A stretch of 64,000 nt of DNA, from NCBI GenBank assembly GCA_964615765.1, contig CAZTQN010000001.1, forward strand, positions 1 through 64,000, given 5' to 3'. The notes beneath the pieces were generated by a model. It made no database searches, had not been told where the DNA came from, and saw only the letters and a list, made by a program, of their open reading frames with translations. Shown in pieces: positions 1-9,100 of this stretch (within the stretch, counting starts at the first letter, position 1; each line of letters starts with the position of its first letter). The translations under genes and the position numbers were made by a program. The DNA is from CAZTQN01 sp964615765 (GTDB lineage: Bacteria; Planctomycetota; Phycisphaerae; Phycisphaerales; UBA1924).

Positions 1-162
1 CGCCGCGATCACCCCAAGCCCCGCGGCGGCCGCGATCGCCAGCGTGCGGCCGACGCGGCCAGTTCGGCCGGAGTTGTTCACGCGACCCAAACCCGACTGG
101 TTGTTCGAAGTGCGAGAGGTTTCGTGACGGCTGTTGCTGCTGTTGTTGTTGCTGCGTTCCAT
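1..162 (-). CDS. N-terminus of an exported protein, cut by the left edge
   Basis: Translating the minus strand from an ATG at 162 gives 54 residues open to the window edge. The start is rich in Asn and Ser (MERSNNNSSNSRHETSRTSN), then basic residues lead into a hydrophobic stretch (TLAIAAAAGLGVIAA) that looks like a signal peptide or membrane anchor. A GGAGA Shine-Dalgarno lies 6 bases before the ATG, which supports this start. The long polar N-region before the hydrophobic core is unusual for a signal peptide. Nothing in the visible part identifies the function. Confidence 0.6.
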   Translation of the reverse strand, partial: MERSNNNSSNSRHETSRTSNNQSGLGRVNNSGRTGRVGRTLAIAAAAGLGVIAA

Positions 163-271
163 GGTCGTTCTCCGTGCAAGTGGTTCATTCGGCGGCCGGC
201 CCGAGCAACACGCCCGATCACCGCCGCCACGACCACAGCGCACGAGCCACGGGCGCGGTTACACATTCAGC

Positions 272-320
272 AAAAAATCAGAAGCCCTGACCAGGCTCCG
301 GGTGCGGAGTCCGTCAGGGC
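272..320 (-). terminator. Rho-independent terminator
   Basis: Read on the minus strand, GCCCTGAC pairs with GTCAGGGC (313-320 with 284-291). An inner GGACTCCG/CGGAGCC stem extends it, and a run of six T follows after TTCTGA. It lies 21 bases past the stop of the repeat protein at 342 and should end that operon. Confidence 0.85.
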
Positions 321-341
321 CTCGGGCGTGCTTCAGCCGGG

Positions 342-2516
342 TTAGTTAGTCTGCGTGCCCTGCGCGGTCGAGCGCGTGTCGGGCGGGGCGGCCAAGTCAA
401 CGCCGATGCCGAGCGCGTCGGCGGAGCGGCGGGCGTGCCAGCACGCATTGTTCGCGCGGTCGGTGGGCAGGCCGATGTAGCGATCGTTGCCGCCCGCGTC
501 GATGAAGATCCCGGTCGTGCGGGGGCGGTCGGGCGTGATGAGTGTGTTCTTGGTCGCGGTGGTAGTGCCGAGTGGCGGCGTGTCGGCCCAGCCGGGTTCG
601 GCGGGCAGATCGCTGGGTCGATACTCGTAGTGATCGTCGCCGTCGTGCTCGTAGAAGATGGCGAGGGATGAGAGGTCGGCGGACCCGCCGCAGTGGTTGC
701 GGAGCATGTAGCGGTCGTTGCCGGCGAGATCGGCGAACAGGCCGATGGCGGCGTCGCGAGCGTGGCCCTGATACTGGTTAACGGCGGTGGGGTTGTCGAC
801 TTCGCCGCTGTTGTGCGTGTCGTCGCCGAGATGATCGATGTGGACGCCAATGGCGAAGTGGGCGGCGGCGCCGGCGGAGTACTTACCGTTGCGGTATTTG
901 TCGTTGCCGGCAAAGTCATGGAGCGCGCCGACGGCCCACCAGAAGCCGCAGCCCTGCGCCCAGACCTGCGCGTGGTAGTGATCGTCGCCCCGGGCGTCGG
1001 CGAGGATGCCGATGCCGCCAGCGAGCGAGTGCCCGTCGGTGGTGTCGGCCCGTCGGCCGAAGCCGCAGCCCTGACTCATCGCGACGGACTGATTGAGGTA
1101 CATCGCGGAAACGTTGCCGTCGTCGCGCGCGGTGTACGCGTCGTGCCCGTCGCGATCGACGAGGGCGGCGGCGCCGAGCGTCGACGCGGCACCCTGGCTC
1201 TGGTAATTGGCGGTGTAGGAATCGTCGCCCGCGTGGTCGATGAGCAGTGCGGCCCCGGCGACGGCGAAGCCCTGTGTCCAGCGCTTGCCGGCGTAGGTGT
1301 CGTTGCCCGCGAAGTCGGCGAGCAGGCCGACGCCGAACCAGGCGCAGGCGAGCGAGGAGTCGCCCGCCGCGTAGGTGTCGTTGCCGGCAAGGTCGATGAG
1401 GATGCCCAGGCCGAACAGCCCGCAGGCGAAGTTGCCGGGCAGGTCGGACGTGTAGCGATCGTTGCCCGCGATGTCGATGAGGATGCCGGAGGAACCGGGC
1501 GACAGGCTGGCGCCGAAGCGGGCTGTGTAGGTGTCGTCGCCGCCGAGGTCGATGCAGAGCCACGCGGGGGTGTCGTGTGTGTCGGCGTTCGGGCCAGCGA
1601 TGCGGAGCAGGCCGAAGCGGGTGGAGATGTCGATGGGCGGCCCGTCGACGATGAGCGCGGACGTTGACGCGGCGGCGAGCGCGTCCTTGGCCTGTTCGAG
1701 CGCGAACTCGAGCCGGTGCAGCGTCGTCATCGCGGCATAGCCGACGTACGCACGGTCGAACTGCGCGAGCATGCGGAACGACGCGGTGGACCGGGTGCTC
1801 AGGCGGTTTTGGTGCGTGTCGCTCCACGGGGCCGTGGCCAGTGCGTACCAGCGGTCGCGATGGTCGGCCTCGAAAGGCAGCGCGGCCAGGGCCGCCAGGT
1901 GGGCCCGATCGGACTCGGGAATTGCCCATGTTTCGGCTTCGACCGCCGCGACGACGACGCGGGCGATGAACCGCTGCACGTCCGGCGGAAGTGCTTCGAA
2001 GCGCGGCTGAAACCGTTGGGCCGCGTCTGTGTCGACGGCGCGGAGCACCTCGGCCGGGGTCGCGGTGTCGGCGAGCCAGTCAACGCCCCAGCCATCCTTC
2101 GCGGGCGAGAATGTCCGCGCGGAACTGAGGTCCGCGAGGCCGAGCAGGATCTCGGCGGAGCGTGCGAGAGATGCGCCGGCGTTGGTGAGTTCGCGTGCGG
2201 GGACCGCCGTGCGGCGTGGAAGCTCGCCCGCGTCCGCGAACGCGTTGGCGACCCATGCCAGGATGTGAGTGTCTTTGCGGATGCGTGCGAGATGCTCGCG
2301 GCTGATGCCGAGCGGGACGTCTTCCGGGAGCAGATCCCCCGCGAGACGTCGGATCGTGTCAGCATTCAGTGCGGGCGCGGCGGTGGGCTCGGGACTGGCC
2401 GGAGAAGGCTGTGCAAGCCCAAGCGCCGGGAGTGCGAGCGCGACAATCACCGACAACATCGCATGAGTCAGGGTGCACGAAAGTACGCGGGGGCGTGAGA
2501 GCGGCGCGGGGCGCAT
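342..2516 (-). CDS. Secreted protein with tandem D-x-x-G-[ND]-D-x-Y repeats
   Basis: 724 aa from the ATG at 2516. A longer reading to 2801 would overlap the upstream pseudopilin gene and is not used. Residues 1-35 look like a signal peptide ending ALGLAQ. Residues 40-320 are an Ala-rich, mostly helical region I do not recognise. Residues about 320-682 carry twelve copies of a motif such as DLAGNDTYAA or DIAGNDRYTS, spaced about 33 residues apart. The acidic turn and the spacing suggest a repeated beta fold that may bind calcium, but this is inference and it is not the canonical RTX nonapeptide. The start is 47 bases after the pseudopilin stop, so the two are probably co-transcribed and may be linked through export. 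Surface or periplasmic location is likely. Confidence 0.7.
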   Translation of the reverse strand: MRPAPLSRPRVLSCTLTHAMLSVIVALALPALGLAQPSPASPEPTAAPALNADTIRRLAGDLLPEDVPLGISREHLARIRKDTHILAWVANAFADAGELPRRTAVPARELTNAGASLARSAEILLGLADLSSARTFSPAKDGWGVDWLADTATPAEVLRAVDTDAAQRFQPRFEALPPDVQRFIARVVVAAVEAETWAIPESDRAHLAALAALPFEADHRDRWYALATAPWSDTHQNRLSTRSTASFRMLAQFDRAYVGYAAMTTLHRLEFALEQAKDALAAASTSALIVDGPPIDISTRFGLLRIAGPNADTHDTPAWLCIDLGGDDTYTARFGASLSPGSSGILIDIAGNDRYTSDLPGNFACGLFGLGILIDLAGNDTYAAGDSSLACAWFGVGLLADFAGNDTYAGKRWTQGFAVAGAALLIDHAGDDSYTANYQSQGAASTLGAAALVDRDGHDAYTARDDGNVSAMYLNQSVAMSQGCGFGRRADTTDGHSLAGGIGILADARGDDHYHAQVWAQGCGFWWAVGALHDFAGNDKYRNGKYSAGAAAHFAIGVHIDHLGDDTHNSGEVDNPTAVNQYQGHARDAAIGLFADLAGNDRYMLRNHCGGSADLSSLAIFYEHDGDDHYEYRPSDLPAEPGWADTPPLGTTTATKNTLITPDRPRTTGIFIDAGGNDRYIGLPTDRANNACWHARRSADALGIGVDLAAPPDTRSTAQGTQTN
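471..1555 (-). repeat. Twelve coding repeats, D-x-x-G-[ND]-D-x-Y
   Basis: Twelve in-frame copies of an 8-10 residue turn motif are visible. In order the cores are GGDDTY, AGNDRY, AGNDTY, AGNDTY, AGDDSY, DGHDAY, RGDDHY, AGNDKY, LGDDTH, AGNDRY, DGDDHY and GGNDRY. Spacer sequences between motifs are diverged and rich in Gly and Ala, so the repeat is old at protein level and not a recent DNA duplication. Confidence 0.8.
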
Positions 2517-2563
2517 AGTTGATGTCGACCTGACGAGAAGAAGCGTGCCTTCAGGAGTCGGTT

Positions 2564-3385
2564 TCACGGCTGCGGGTTGTTCACCCAGCCGAACGGCTTG
2601 GGCTCGCCGACGACGGGGTCCTGGATCCACCCGCTCTGCGCCGCGGTTTTGCCCGTCCAGTAGACCGAGCCGGTGAACATGTTCTGCCACTCGGTGCGCG
2701 GGCGCGGGCCCGTCTGGGCGTAGTTCTTCACCACGGAGTCGAGGTACGCGATGGTGGCCCGGCCGGCGTGCCGCGAGGTCAGGCGGTCGTTGAGCAGCCA
2801 CCGCCCGTCGCGGAACTCGGCGTTTCGGCTGAGGGTGCTCTCTTCAACAAACAGCGGGAGCGAATGCTGGACGTTCATCCACGGCGAGCTCGCGAAGGTT
2901 GTGTACACCGCCTGCGAAGGCTGCGTCGGGCGCGTGTCGAAGGCGGCGAGCGTGCTCGTCGACAGGCTTACGCCGCCGACGTTGCCCACCATCGTGTAGT
3001 CGGTGTCGAGCTGCGAGCGCGTGCCGAAGGTGTTGGTCGCGGCGTTGCCCGGGCCCAGCACGGCGTTGACGCCTTGAGCGCTGCGCCGATTGCTCGGACA
3101 GGCCAGCACCTGCTCGCCTTTGTCAAGGTAGTTGTACATGTGCCCGGGGGTCGTGCCCGTGTGGTCCGGCAGGCGGAGCCAGGTGTTCACGCTCCAGACG
3201 CGTTCCTTGGAGTCGTTGGCGTACGCGACGGCGGCGATGGCGAGCTGGCGCAAGTTGGACTGGCACACCAGCAGCCGCGCGTTCTCGCGGGCAGAAGCGA
3301 GCGACGGCAGCAGGATGCCGATCAACAGCGCGATGATCGCGATGACGACGAGCAGCTCGATAAGGGTGAAGCCGCGTCCGCGCAT
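2564..3385 (-). CDS. Type II secretion-like pseudopilin, H-X9-DG family
   Basis: 273 aa. The start is set by the prepilin leader: MRGRGFTLIELLVVIAIIAL sits at the N-terminus, with the peptidase site between Gly5 and Phe6 and Glu at position +5 of the mature protein, and a GGAG lies 7 bases upstream. A longer ORF to 3574 would put 63 residues before the leader and is rejected. The C-terminal region has RHAGRATIAYLDS, matching the planctomycete H-X9-DG prepilin-associated domain with Ser in place of the final Gly. The product should be cleaved and N-methylated by a prepilin peptidase and sit in the inner membrane as a pseudopilus subunit. A consensus promoter lies about 155 bases upstream. Confidence 0.9.
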   Translation of the reverse strand: MRGRGFTLIELLVVIAIIALLIGILLPSLASARENARLLVCQSNLRQLAIAAVAYANDSKERVWSVNTWLRLPDHTGTTPGHMYNYLDKGEQVLACPSNRRSAQGVNAVLGPGNAATNTFGTRSQLDTDYTMVGNVGGVSLSTSTLAAFDTRPTQPSQAVYTTFASSPWMNVQHSLPLFVEESTLSRNAEFRDGRWLLNDRLTSRHAGRATIAYLDSVVKNYAQTGPRPRTEWQNMFTGSVYWTGKTAAQSGWIQDPVVGEPKPFGWVNNPQP

Positions 3386-3545
3386 CGTGAGCTCCAGTGG
3401 ACGGAACTTTGCTTGGCGGCGGTCGGCCGTCTGGCCGCACCGCCCAAGAACGCCGGCGATGAGCCTTCCGGTCCATCGCCGACGGATCGTGATCTCCGAG
3501 TGCCGGTGGTGAGCGCTCGGGAGCGGGAAACGGGGGAACGCCGAG

Positions 3546-3574
3546 ATCATCGTCCATAGCGGAACATCTGTCAA
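3546..3574 (-). promoter_or_regulatory. Sigma-70-type promoter for the pseudopilin operon
   Basis: On the minus strand a perfect TTGACA (3574-3569) is followed after 17 bases by GATGAT (3551-3546), which matches TATAAT at four of six positions. The predicted start near 3539 gives a 5' leader of about 155 bases before the pseudopilin ATG. Confidence 0.6.
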
Positions 3575-3580
3575 GAAAAA

Positions 3581-3611
3581 TGTTTGAACATTCTAGAGCG
3601 TGTGGTAGACT
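3581..3611 (+). promoter_or_regulatory. Divergent extended -10 promoter with a small palindrome
   Basis: TTGAAC (3584-3589), 16 bases, then TAGACT (3606-3611) preceded by TGG, which makes an extended -10. The -35 overlaps the palindrome TGTTTGAACA (3581-3590), which lies 6 bases from the -35 of the opposite promoter. The GTG of the downstream gene at 3618 falls where transcription would start, so the message may be leaderless. Confidence 0.45.
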
Positions 3612-3617
3612 CTGGAC

Positions 3618-4883
3618 GTGAGACCGGACGCGGCGACCATTCACCTCATGCCCCCGCGCTCGAAAGCGCCCTCGCTGGAAGTCGACGCGCCGGACGTCCT
3701 GGGGGCGCTGCGCGATTCGCTCTCGGAGTTGGTCTCAAGCCTGTCGGCCCGTCCCACCCGAGCGTCACAACTCGCCGACGCGCTCGGCATTGATCGCAAC
3801 TTGGGATGGAAGATCTGGCGCGTGTGCCAGAGCCGGGAGGAGTTGCCCTCGCCCAAGCACGTGCCGGGCAAGGCGGGCGTGCAGAGTTTCCTGGCGGCGG
3901 CCGAGAAGGCCGGGGCCCGCGCGGAACTCGTCGCAGCGGTCCGCAAGGCGTTCGAGCGGTTCGAGGAGTTCACGCGGATTCACGGCGGCGACCGGGCCTC
4001 CGTCGAGATCGTGCTGGGGAACCTGACCAGCGACGGGGCGCGGCGTCTGGAGTTGTCGCTGCGCCGGGCCGCGTTCCGGGCCAACAGTCATTTTCTCGGG
4101 GCGCAGGCGCGGACGTTGTACCGGATGGACGTGGTGTTTCCCGGCGCGCCGGGCTACATGCCCGAGGTGATCATCACGCGCGGATTCTTCGGCCTGTGGC
4201 GTACGCGGGCGAACAAGGCGCTGGTGTTCGCGCACAGCGGGCTGATTCTGCAGCGGACGATGCGCGTGACGGCGGGGTATGAGCGATTGCCGCTGGATCC
4301 CGCCGTGCGACCGGGCGAGGTGCCCCTGCTCCGCGAGTTCTGCTCGCCCGGGCTGCCCGAGGTGCGACGCTGCGTGATTGACGACGGGGGGACGTTCGAG
4401 GACGAACTGTCTGCGGGGCCCGCGGGGCAAGCCGCGGCGGTGGACATCGTCAGCAGCGAGCACATCCGCAACATGCCGCTGGACACGCGCCGGCGCGGCG
4501 CGCTGATGACCATCCGCACGCCCGCCGAGTTGGCCTGCTTCGACCTGCTGCTGCACCGCGAGGCCTGGGACGGGCAGACGCCAGACCTGCGGACGCACAC
4601 GACGGTGAACAGCGAATACTCGGCGGCCCGGGCCGACCATCGCGACGAGATCCCGCACACCGAGCGCCTGGAACTGCTCGGGCGGGCCGACCGCATCGCG
4701 CCGATCGCCGAGGTGCCGGGTCACGCGGACATCATCCGGCGGGTGCTGTCAAGCGTGCCGTTCCCGGCGAGTGAGTTCTCACTGTTCCGGGTGCGGATGC
4801 GGTTCCCGCCGCTGCCGATCTGTGTCGCGATGGACTACGCCGTCCCGCATGGCGGGGCCGTGGCCGAACCGCCGGCCGGATAA
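3618..4883 (+). CDS. Protein of unknown function with an N-terminal HTH-like segment
   Basis: 421 aa from a GTG; the ATG at 3648 (MPPRSKAPSLE) is an alternative, and neither has a Shine-Dalgarno. Residues about 47-68 (RASQLADALGIDRNLGWKIW) read as a helix-turn-helix. The rest has no motif I recognise: a helical middle, then a mixed region with conserved-looking RTLYRMDVVFPGAPGY and AELACFDLLLHREAW. There is no signal peptide or membrane segment, so it is probably cytoplasmic. Its promoter is back to back with that of the pseudopilin operon. This arrangement would suit a regulator controlling itself and its neighbour, but that is inference from position and the HTH alone. Confidence 0.7.
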   Translation: MRPDAATIHLMPPRSKAPSLEVDAPDVLGALRDSLSELVSSLSARPTRASQLADALGIDRNLGWKIWRVCQSREELPSPKHVPGKAGVQSFLAAAEKAGARAELVAAVRKAFERFEEFTRIHGGDRASVEIVLGNLTSDGARRLELSLRRAAFRANSHFLGAQARTLYRMDVVFPGAPGYMPEVIITRGFFGLWRTRANKALVFAHSGLILQRTMRVTAGYERLPLDPAVRPGEVPLLREFCSPGLPEVRRCVIDDGGTFEDELSAGPAGQAAAVDIVSSEHIRNMPLDTRRRGALMTIRTPAELACFDLLLHREAWDGQTPDLRTHTTVNSEYSAARADHRDEIPHTERLELLGRADRIAPIAEVPGHADIIRRVLSSVPFPASEFSLFRVRMRFPPLPICVAMDYAVPHGGAVAEPPAG

Positions 4884-5117
4884 GGCAAGCCCGCTCCGCG
4901 GCTGGCCAATGCCCATCCGCGGAGACAGGCGAGCGGAGCGGGAGTGGGGGGGGTGGGGTTGAGGCCACCGGCGCCGGGCGAGATCACGGAGCCGCCGAGG
5001 CCGACGGCGGACTGGACAGTGGAGAGGGCGGCGGTGCTGGAGTCTGGGTTGGAGGGGTCGAACTGTTGGGTGCCGAACAAAGCGTGCTTGCCGATGCGGC
5101 GGTTCACCTGCGGTGTG

Positions 5118-5528
5118 TTAGTCGGGACGGATCAGAGCACGCATCGCTTCGATATCAGCGCTGGTCAACCAAACAGGGAACTCTTGTCGTCCAGTTGCAC
5201 TGAACAGACGGAAAGTTTGCGCTGGCCTGTCAGCCGATCGCGGATGTATGGATATGGTGACAATAGGCATCACGGCGCCCCATCCCCCATCATTGGGAGG
5301 CTTGCGCGCGAGCACTGTTGCCAGCCACGAATGCAGTGTGCGAATTCTGTGAGCGTCGGTGACGGTATAGGTGACATCATCCCGGCCGGCTTGGTCTACG
5401 CAAATAATCTGGGCGATCTCGTCGGCCTGCGGCAGAGAAGACGTCCTGGGTGCACAGCTCGTCAACAATACACATAACGCGATGGCGGGTGCCGCGAATA
5501 CTCGTCTGCGGGTAGGCATGTGCGGCAT
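5118..5528 (-). CDS. Small lipoprotein of unknown function
   Basis: 136 aa from the ATG at 5528, chosen because AAGGA lies 9 bases upstream; an upstream ATG at 5555 lacks this. The N-terminus MPHMPTRRRVFAAPAIALCV leads to the lipobox LLTSC (Cys25), so it should be lipidated and face the periplasm. The mature part (about 110 aa) has no known motif. Base composition is clearly lower in GC than the neighbours and codon use is less biased, as in the next gene upstream. Together they look like recently acquired or orphan genes. Confidence 0.65.
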   Translation of the reverse strand: MPHMPTRRRVFAAPAIALCVLLTSCAPRTSSLPQADEIAQIICVDQAGRDDVTYTVTDAHRIRTLHSWLATVLARKPPNDGGWGAVMPIVTISIHPRSADRPAQTFRLFSATGRQEFPVWLTSADIEAMRALIRPD

Positions 5529-5629
5529 CCGGGGCAGTCCTTCTAGTACGTACATCAGCGAATCCCTGGACAGATCAAAGGTGGCCTTGAATTCCGCTGG
5601 CGCACTCCTCTCGACGAGGTCTCAGCCGC

Positions 5630-6088
5630 TTACGGCGGGTTCAGAGTCCGTTTGATCGAGTGTTCGGTTCCGCGCACGTAAATATAGTGAACGAGGATGG
5701 CTTGCCCCTGCCGATCGCAGATGATCAAAAAGGTTTCAACGATGTCGTTGCGTCTGCGAATGGCCGTGGTCGCCGTGCGTACGGAGGAAAGTGTTGCCTG
5801 AGATGCTTCGCCGTAAGACTTGAGTTCGCTGGGGCCGGCAGTCGTGAAGCCCACTGCGGCCAACTTTGCCGGCAGTGAACTGCAGGCGGTTGCTTTAGTA
5901 GTCCCGAAGAGGATTTCGGAGTGGCTCAGTTGAAAGAGGGGGTCCTCGGGCGATCGCGTGTGACCCACCTTTTTGCCGGAGTGCTCATCCTTCAATCCGA
6001 GAGCGAGCACGGTGAGCAGTGAAACCGCAAAAACCGCCGCTCCAACGGCGAGAAACTTGAACAGAGGCTTCATCGAAGGTTCCGCCAT
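5630..6088 (-). CDS. Small single-span membrane protein, unknown function
   Basis: 152 aa from the ATG at 6088, which has GGAGG 4 bases upstream. Residues about 9-31 (FKFLAVGAAVFAVSLLTVLA) form one transmembrane helix or an uncleaved signal. The remaining 120 residues are soluble, with no recognised motif. The ending RQGQAILVHYIYVRGTEHSI suggests a small beta-rich domain. GC content is lower than the surrounding genes. It lies 70 bases after the DUF4132 gene and 100 before the lipoprotein, all on the same strand, so they may share a transcript. Confidence 0.6.
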   Translation of the reverse strand: MAEPSMKPLFKFLAVGAAVFAVSLLTVLALGLKDEHSGKKVGHTRSPEDPLFQLSHSEILFGTTKATACSSLPAKLAAVGFTTAGPSELKSYGEASQATLSSVRTATTAIRRRNDIVETFLIICDRQGQAILVHYIYVRGTEHSIKRTLNPP

Positions 6089-6158
6089 CAAGCCTCCATG
6101 ATACAACTCATCCTCGGTCAGGACTGGGCCGCTGTTCGTAGCCGCAGGAGGAAGTCAC

Positions 6159-9100
6159 CTACCGGGCTCGTATCTGGTTCAGGATCGCCGGATCCTGGAT
6201 CTGCGCATCGCGAGCCAGGAGCAGGGCCTTGCTGAGGACTTCGGCGGTCTTGGGGTCGTCGTCGGCGAAGGGGAGGAAGATCCGGCCGCGGTGCTGACTG
6301 TGCACCGGGACGATCCAGAGCGTGCCGCCCGGGAGGGTGTGGATGGTGCCGCTGCCCAGGTGAAGGGCGTAGCGGCCGAGTTCGCCGTCGATGATCGCGC
6401 GCGGTCCCTCGATGGCGACGTTCCCGAGCGAAAGGAGCGAGCACGTCTCTCGGAGCAGAGCGGCACGGAGTTCGACGGTGCTCTGCGATGCTTCCGGGTC
6501 GACGCCGCTGCGGTGGGCCACACTCACGACCAGGTCGAGGTCGCGCATGACCTCGCTGAACACGCGGGGCGGGACTTCGGTGATGGGCACTGGCACGTAC
6601 GAAGCGGGTCGGGCGAACATCAAGCCAGCGAGTGTGAGGCCGTCGATCTCGGCGGGGGTGTAGAAGCCCTCTTCGAACGCGACGTGGACAGTGAGGCGTT
6701 CGCGATGGAACGTGCGCTGGACGCCCTCTTCCGGCCGAGCGACCCAGCCGCGTGAGCCGAAGAGGGCGAGGGCCTGACGGGGTTGTACCTGCTGGCCCGC
6801 ATAGCGCGTGGAACGGGTGGGAGCGGTCTCGTTATCGCCGTGAAGTTCGGGCCCGACGGGGATGTAGACCTCGCGGAAGACCTGCTTGAACGGCTGCACG
6901 CGCTCGGCGGCGAAGCACTCGCGCTGCCAGGCGTCCCAGCGCTTCGTAGCGAGCAGATCAAGCGGGTGGGCGATGCGAAGACTGTCGGTGGCGCGGAGGG
7001 GTTCGGAAACACCGGAGTCTTGCCGCAGGGTCTTGCCGCCCTTGTCCGGGTAGCCGATCAGCGAGCCGCCGGCTTTGCTCGTGCCCACCAGCACGAGGCG
7101 CGACAGCATGGACTTCAGCAAGGGGTGCCCGAAGAGCGTGGGGATTTCGGCGCCCGTGAACTCGTCGCCGCGGCACATGGCCTGCTCGAGCGCGACGCGG
7201 ATGCGCGACGTCTGGCGGCGGAGATCGGTCAGGCGCTGCTGAAGAGCGGCGACTTTCTTGTCCTTCTTGACCGCCGGCGGCACGGCCTTCAGCGCCGTTC
7301 CCTTCTTCATCGCCGTCAGCGACGGGGCGCCCTGTTCGTCCACGGCGAGAGCAACCGACACATCGCCGACCTTGACCGTCACCGCGCCCTTTGCCAGGTC
7401 GCCGAACTCTTCAATCTCCATCGCCCACTGCAGGCGAAGAGGATCCGGATACCCCGCCGTCCACGCGAGGTTCTCCATGCCAATCTCTACGGCCCGTTTT
7501 TCGCTGGCCTGGAGCATGGAGCCGCCGTGCGTGCGGCTCGTGCGACGCATTTCCTGCAAGACCTTGAATCGGGTCATGACCTGCTTTCGCCCCGCGTCGC
7601 CCGGTTTGAGCGCGAGCAGACCCAAGGCTCTGGCCGCATCCTGATGACGCTTGGCGGTGACGCGCGTCGTGAGTTCCTTCTCCGTCACCTCGCCCAGGAT
7701 GGCGTCCGCGAACAGGCGGGCGCGGCTGTGCCCCGTGCCCGATGAGGCGTAGTTGGCGGCGTCGTAGAGCACCTCCCAGCGCTTGGGGCCGAGCGCCTTG
7801 TAGCTGCGCTGGAACCAGGCGCGATCCACGGCTCCGTCGGCGAGGCTCTCCGGCGGAATGGGCGTGAACTCCGCCGCGCGCCCCTCCCAGGCTTCCTTTT
7901 CCTCATCGATGCGGAACGCGTCTTTCGCTTCCTTGGTGTGCACGCGGAGCCAGAGCACGGCCTCCTCCAGGCCCGCCCATCCGAGTGCGTGCTCGACGTG
8001 GGCGGCCCACCGCGGCTGGTAGAGCGCGAGCTCGACCAAGCGCCGCTCCGAGAGCCCGGCGGCGCGAGCCGCATCGGCGAATGCCTGAGGCGTGTCCGTG
8101 GGCCCGGGTCGAGAGTGACGGATGATCAGGCTGAGCGTCGCAGCCTTGCTCTTGTCGTTGTAGATGAAGCCTCGAACAAGGCTGAAATCGCCGAACGCGG
8201 CCATCGCGCCGACCGCGGCGTCGACGCCGCCCGAAGGGTCCATGACGTTGGCGAGCGGGGTCGCCGGCGTGGCCGCATCGCCGCGTGCGAGCTCGATCTC
8301 GAGCACGCGGGCGCGGAGCCGTTCGATCAAGGCCTCAAGCCTGGGCGTCAGCGCCAGAGTCTCATGTCGCCGCCTGTGCGGAAGGCGGAGGCCGCAGAGC
8401 CGGCGGAAGTCTTCGCCGGACTGCTTTCCCCAATGGTCTCGACTGTTGGCCAGACGGAGGAGCAGTTCGTCATCGCCGACGCGGCCCGCCTCCCAGAGCG
8501 TCGTCACGGCGTCGATGTTCAGGACGAACTTGGCCCGGGGCGCTTCGTCATCGTCTGCGGCCGGCTTCGTCGTGAGCGCCGCCGCGGCGCTGGCGGCTCG
8601 ATACAAACCGTCGATGCGTTCAAGCGTGCCTGCGTCCTGCTGACGGCGGACCTTGCTCAAGAGCTCTTGGTGGAGCCTGAACCACCCGTGGGCGGACAGG
8701 CCCGCTTGGCTGGTGTCGTAGTCCCGCCAGCCGCCCTCGTTACCGCGGGCCAGGTCGCCGCGTGCGATGGCGGCTTCGGCTTGATCGAGCATCCATTCCG
8801 ACGCGCCCGCCGGCGGGTGCAGATACAGGGCCCAGTCGAGCAGAAGGCGAACCGGCATGGCGTACTCAAGTTTGAAGGCGCTCTTGCCTGGCTTCCCAGC
8901 GGAGATCGCCTTCTTGTGGCCCGACACGGCAACAGCCCACGCGCGAACCAGCTCAAGACCGTCCGCATCGCGGAGTTCGACGCCCAGACCGGCCAGCCAC
9001 GGTTCAAGGATCGACGCGAACGGACAGGCTGTGTCCTCGGGGCCCGGTGGTGTGTACTTCCACAACGACGTCAGCCCGCCGAGCAACTCCCCCGAATCGT

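Noticed and set aside
471..1555. RTX calcium-binding nonapeptides
   Set aside because: Spacing is about 33 residues and the G-G-x-G-x-D-x-U-x pattern is not met; the repeat is a different one.
4835..5107. 90-aa minus-strand ORF after the small lipoprotein gene
   Set aside because: The first half looks protein-like, but it runs into the 3' end of the opposite gene, has no ribosome site and ends in low-complexity sequence. It may be a remnant; not enough to call.
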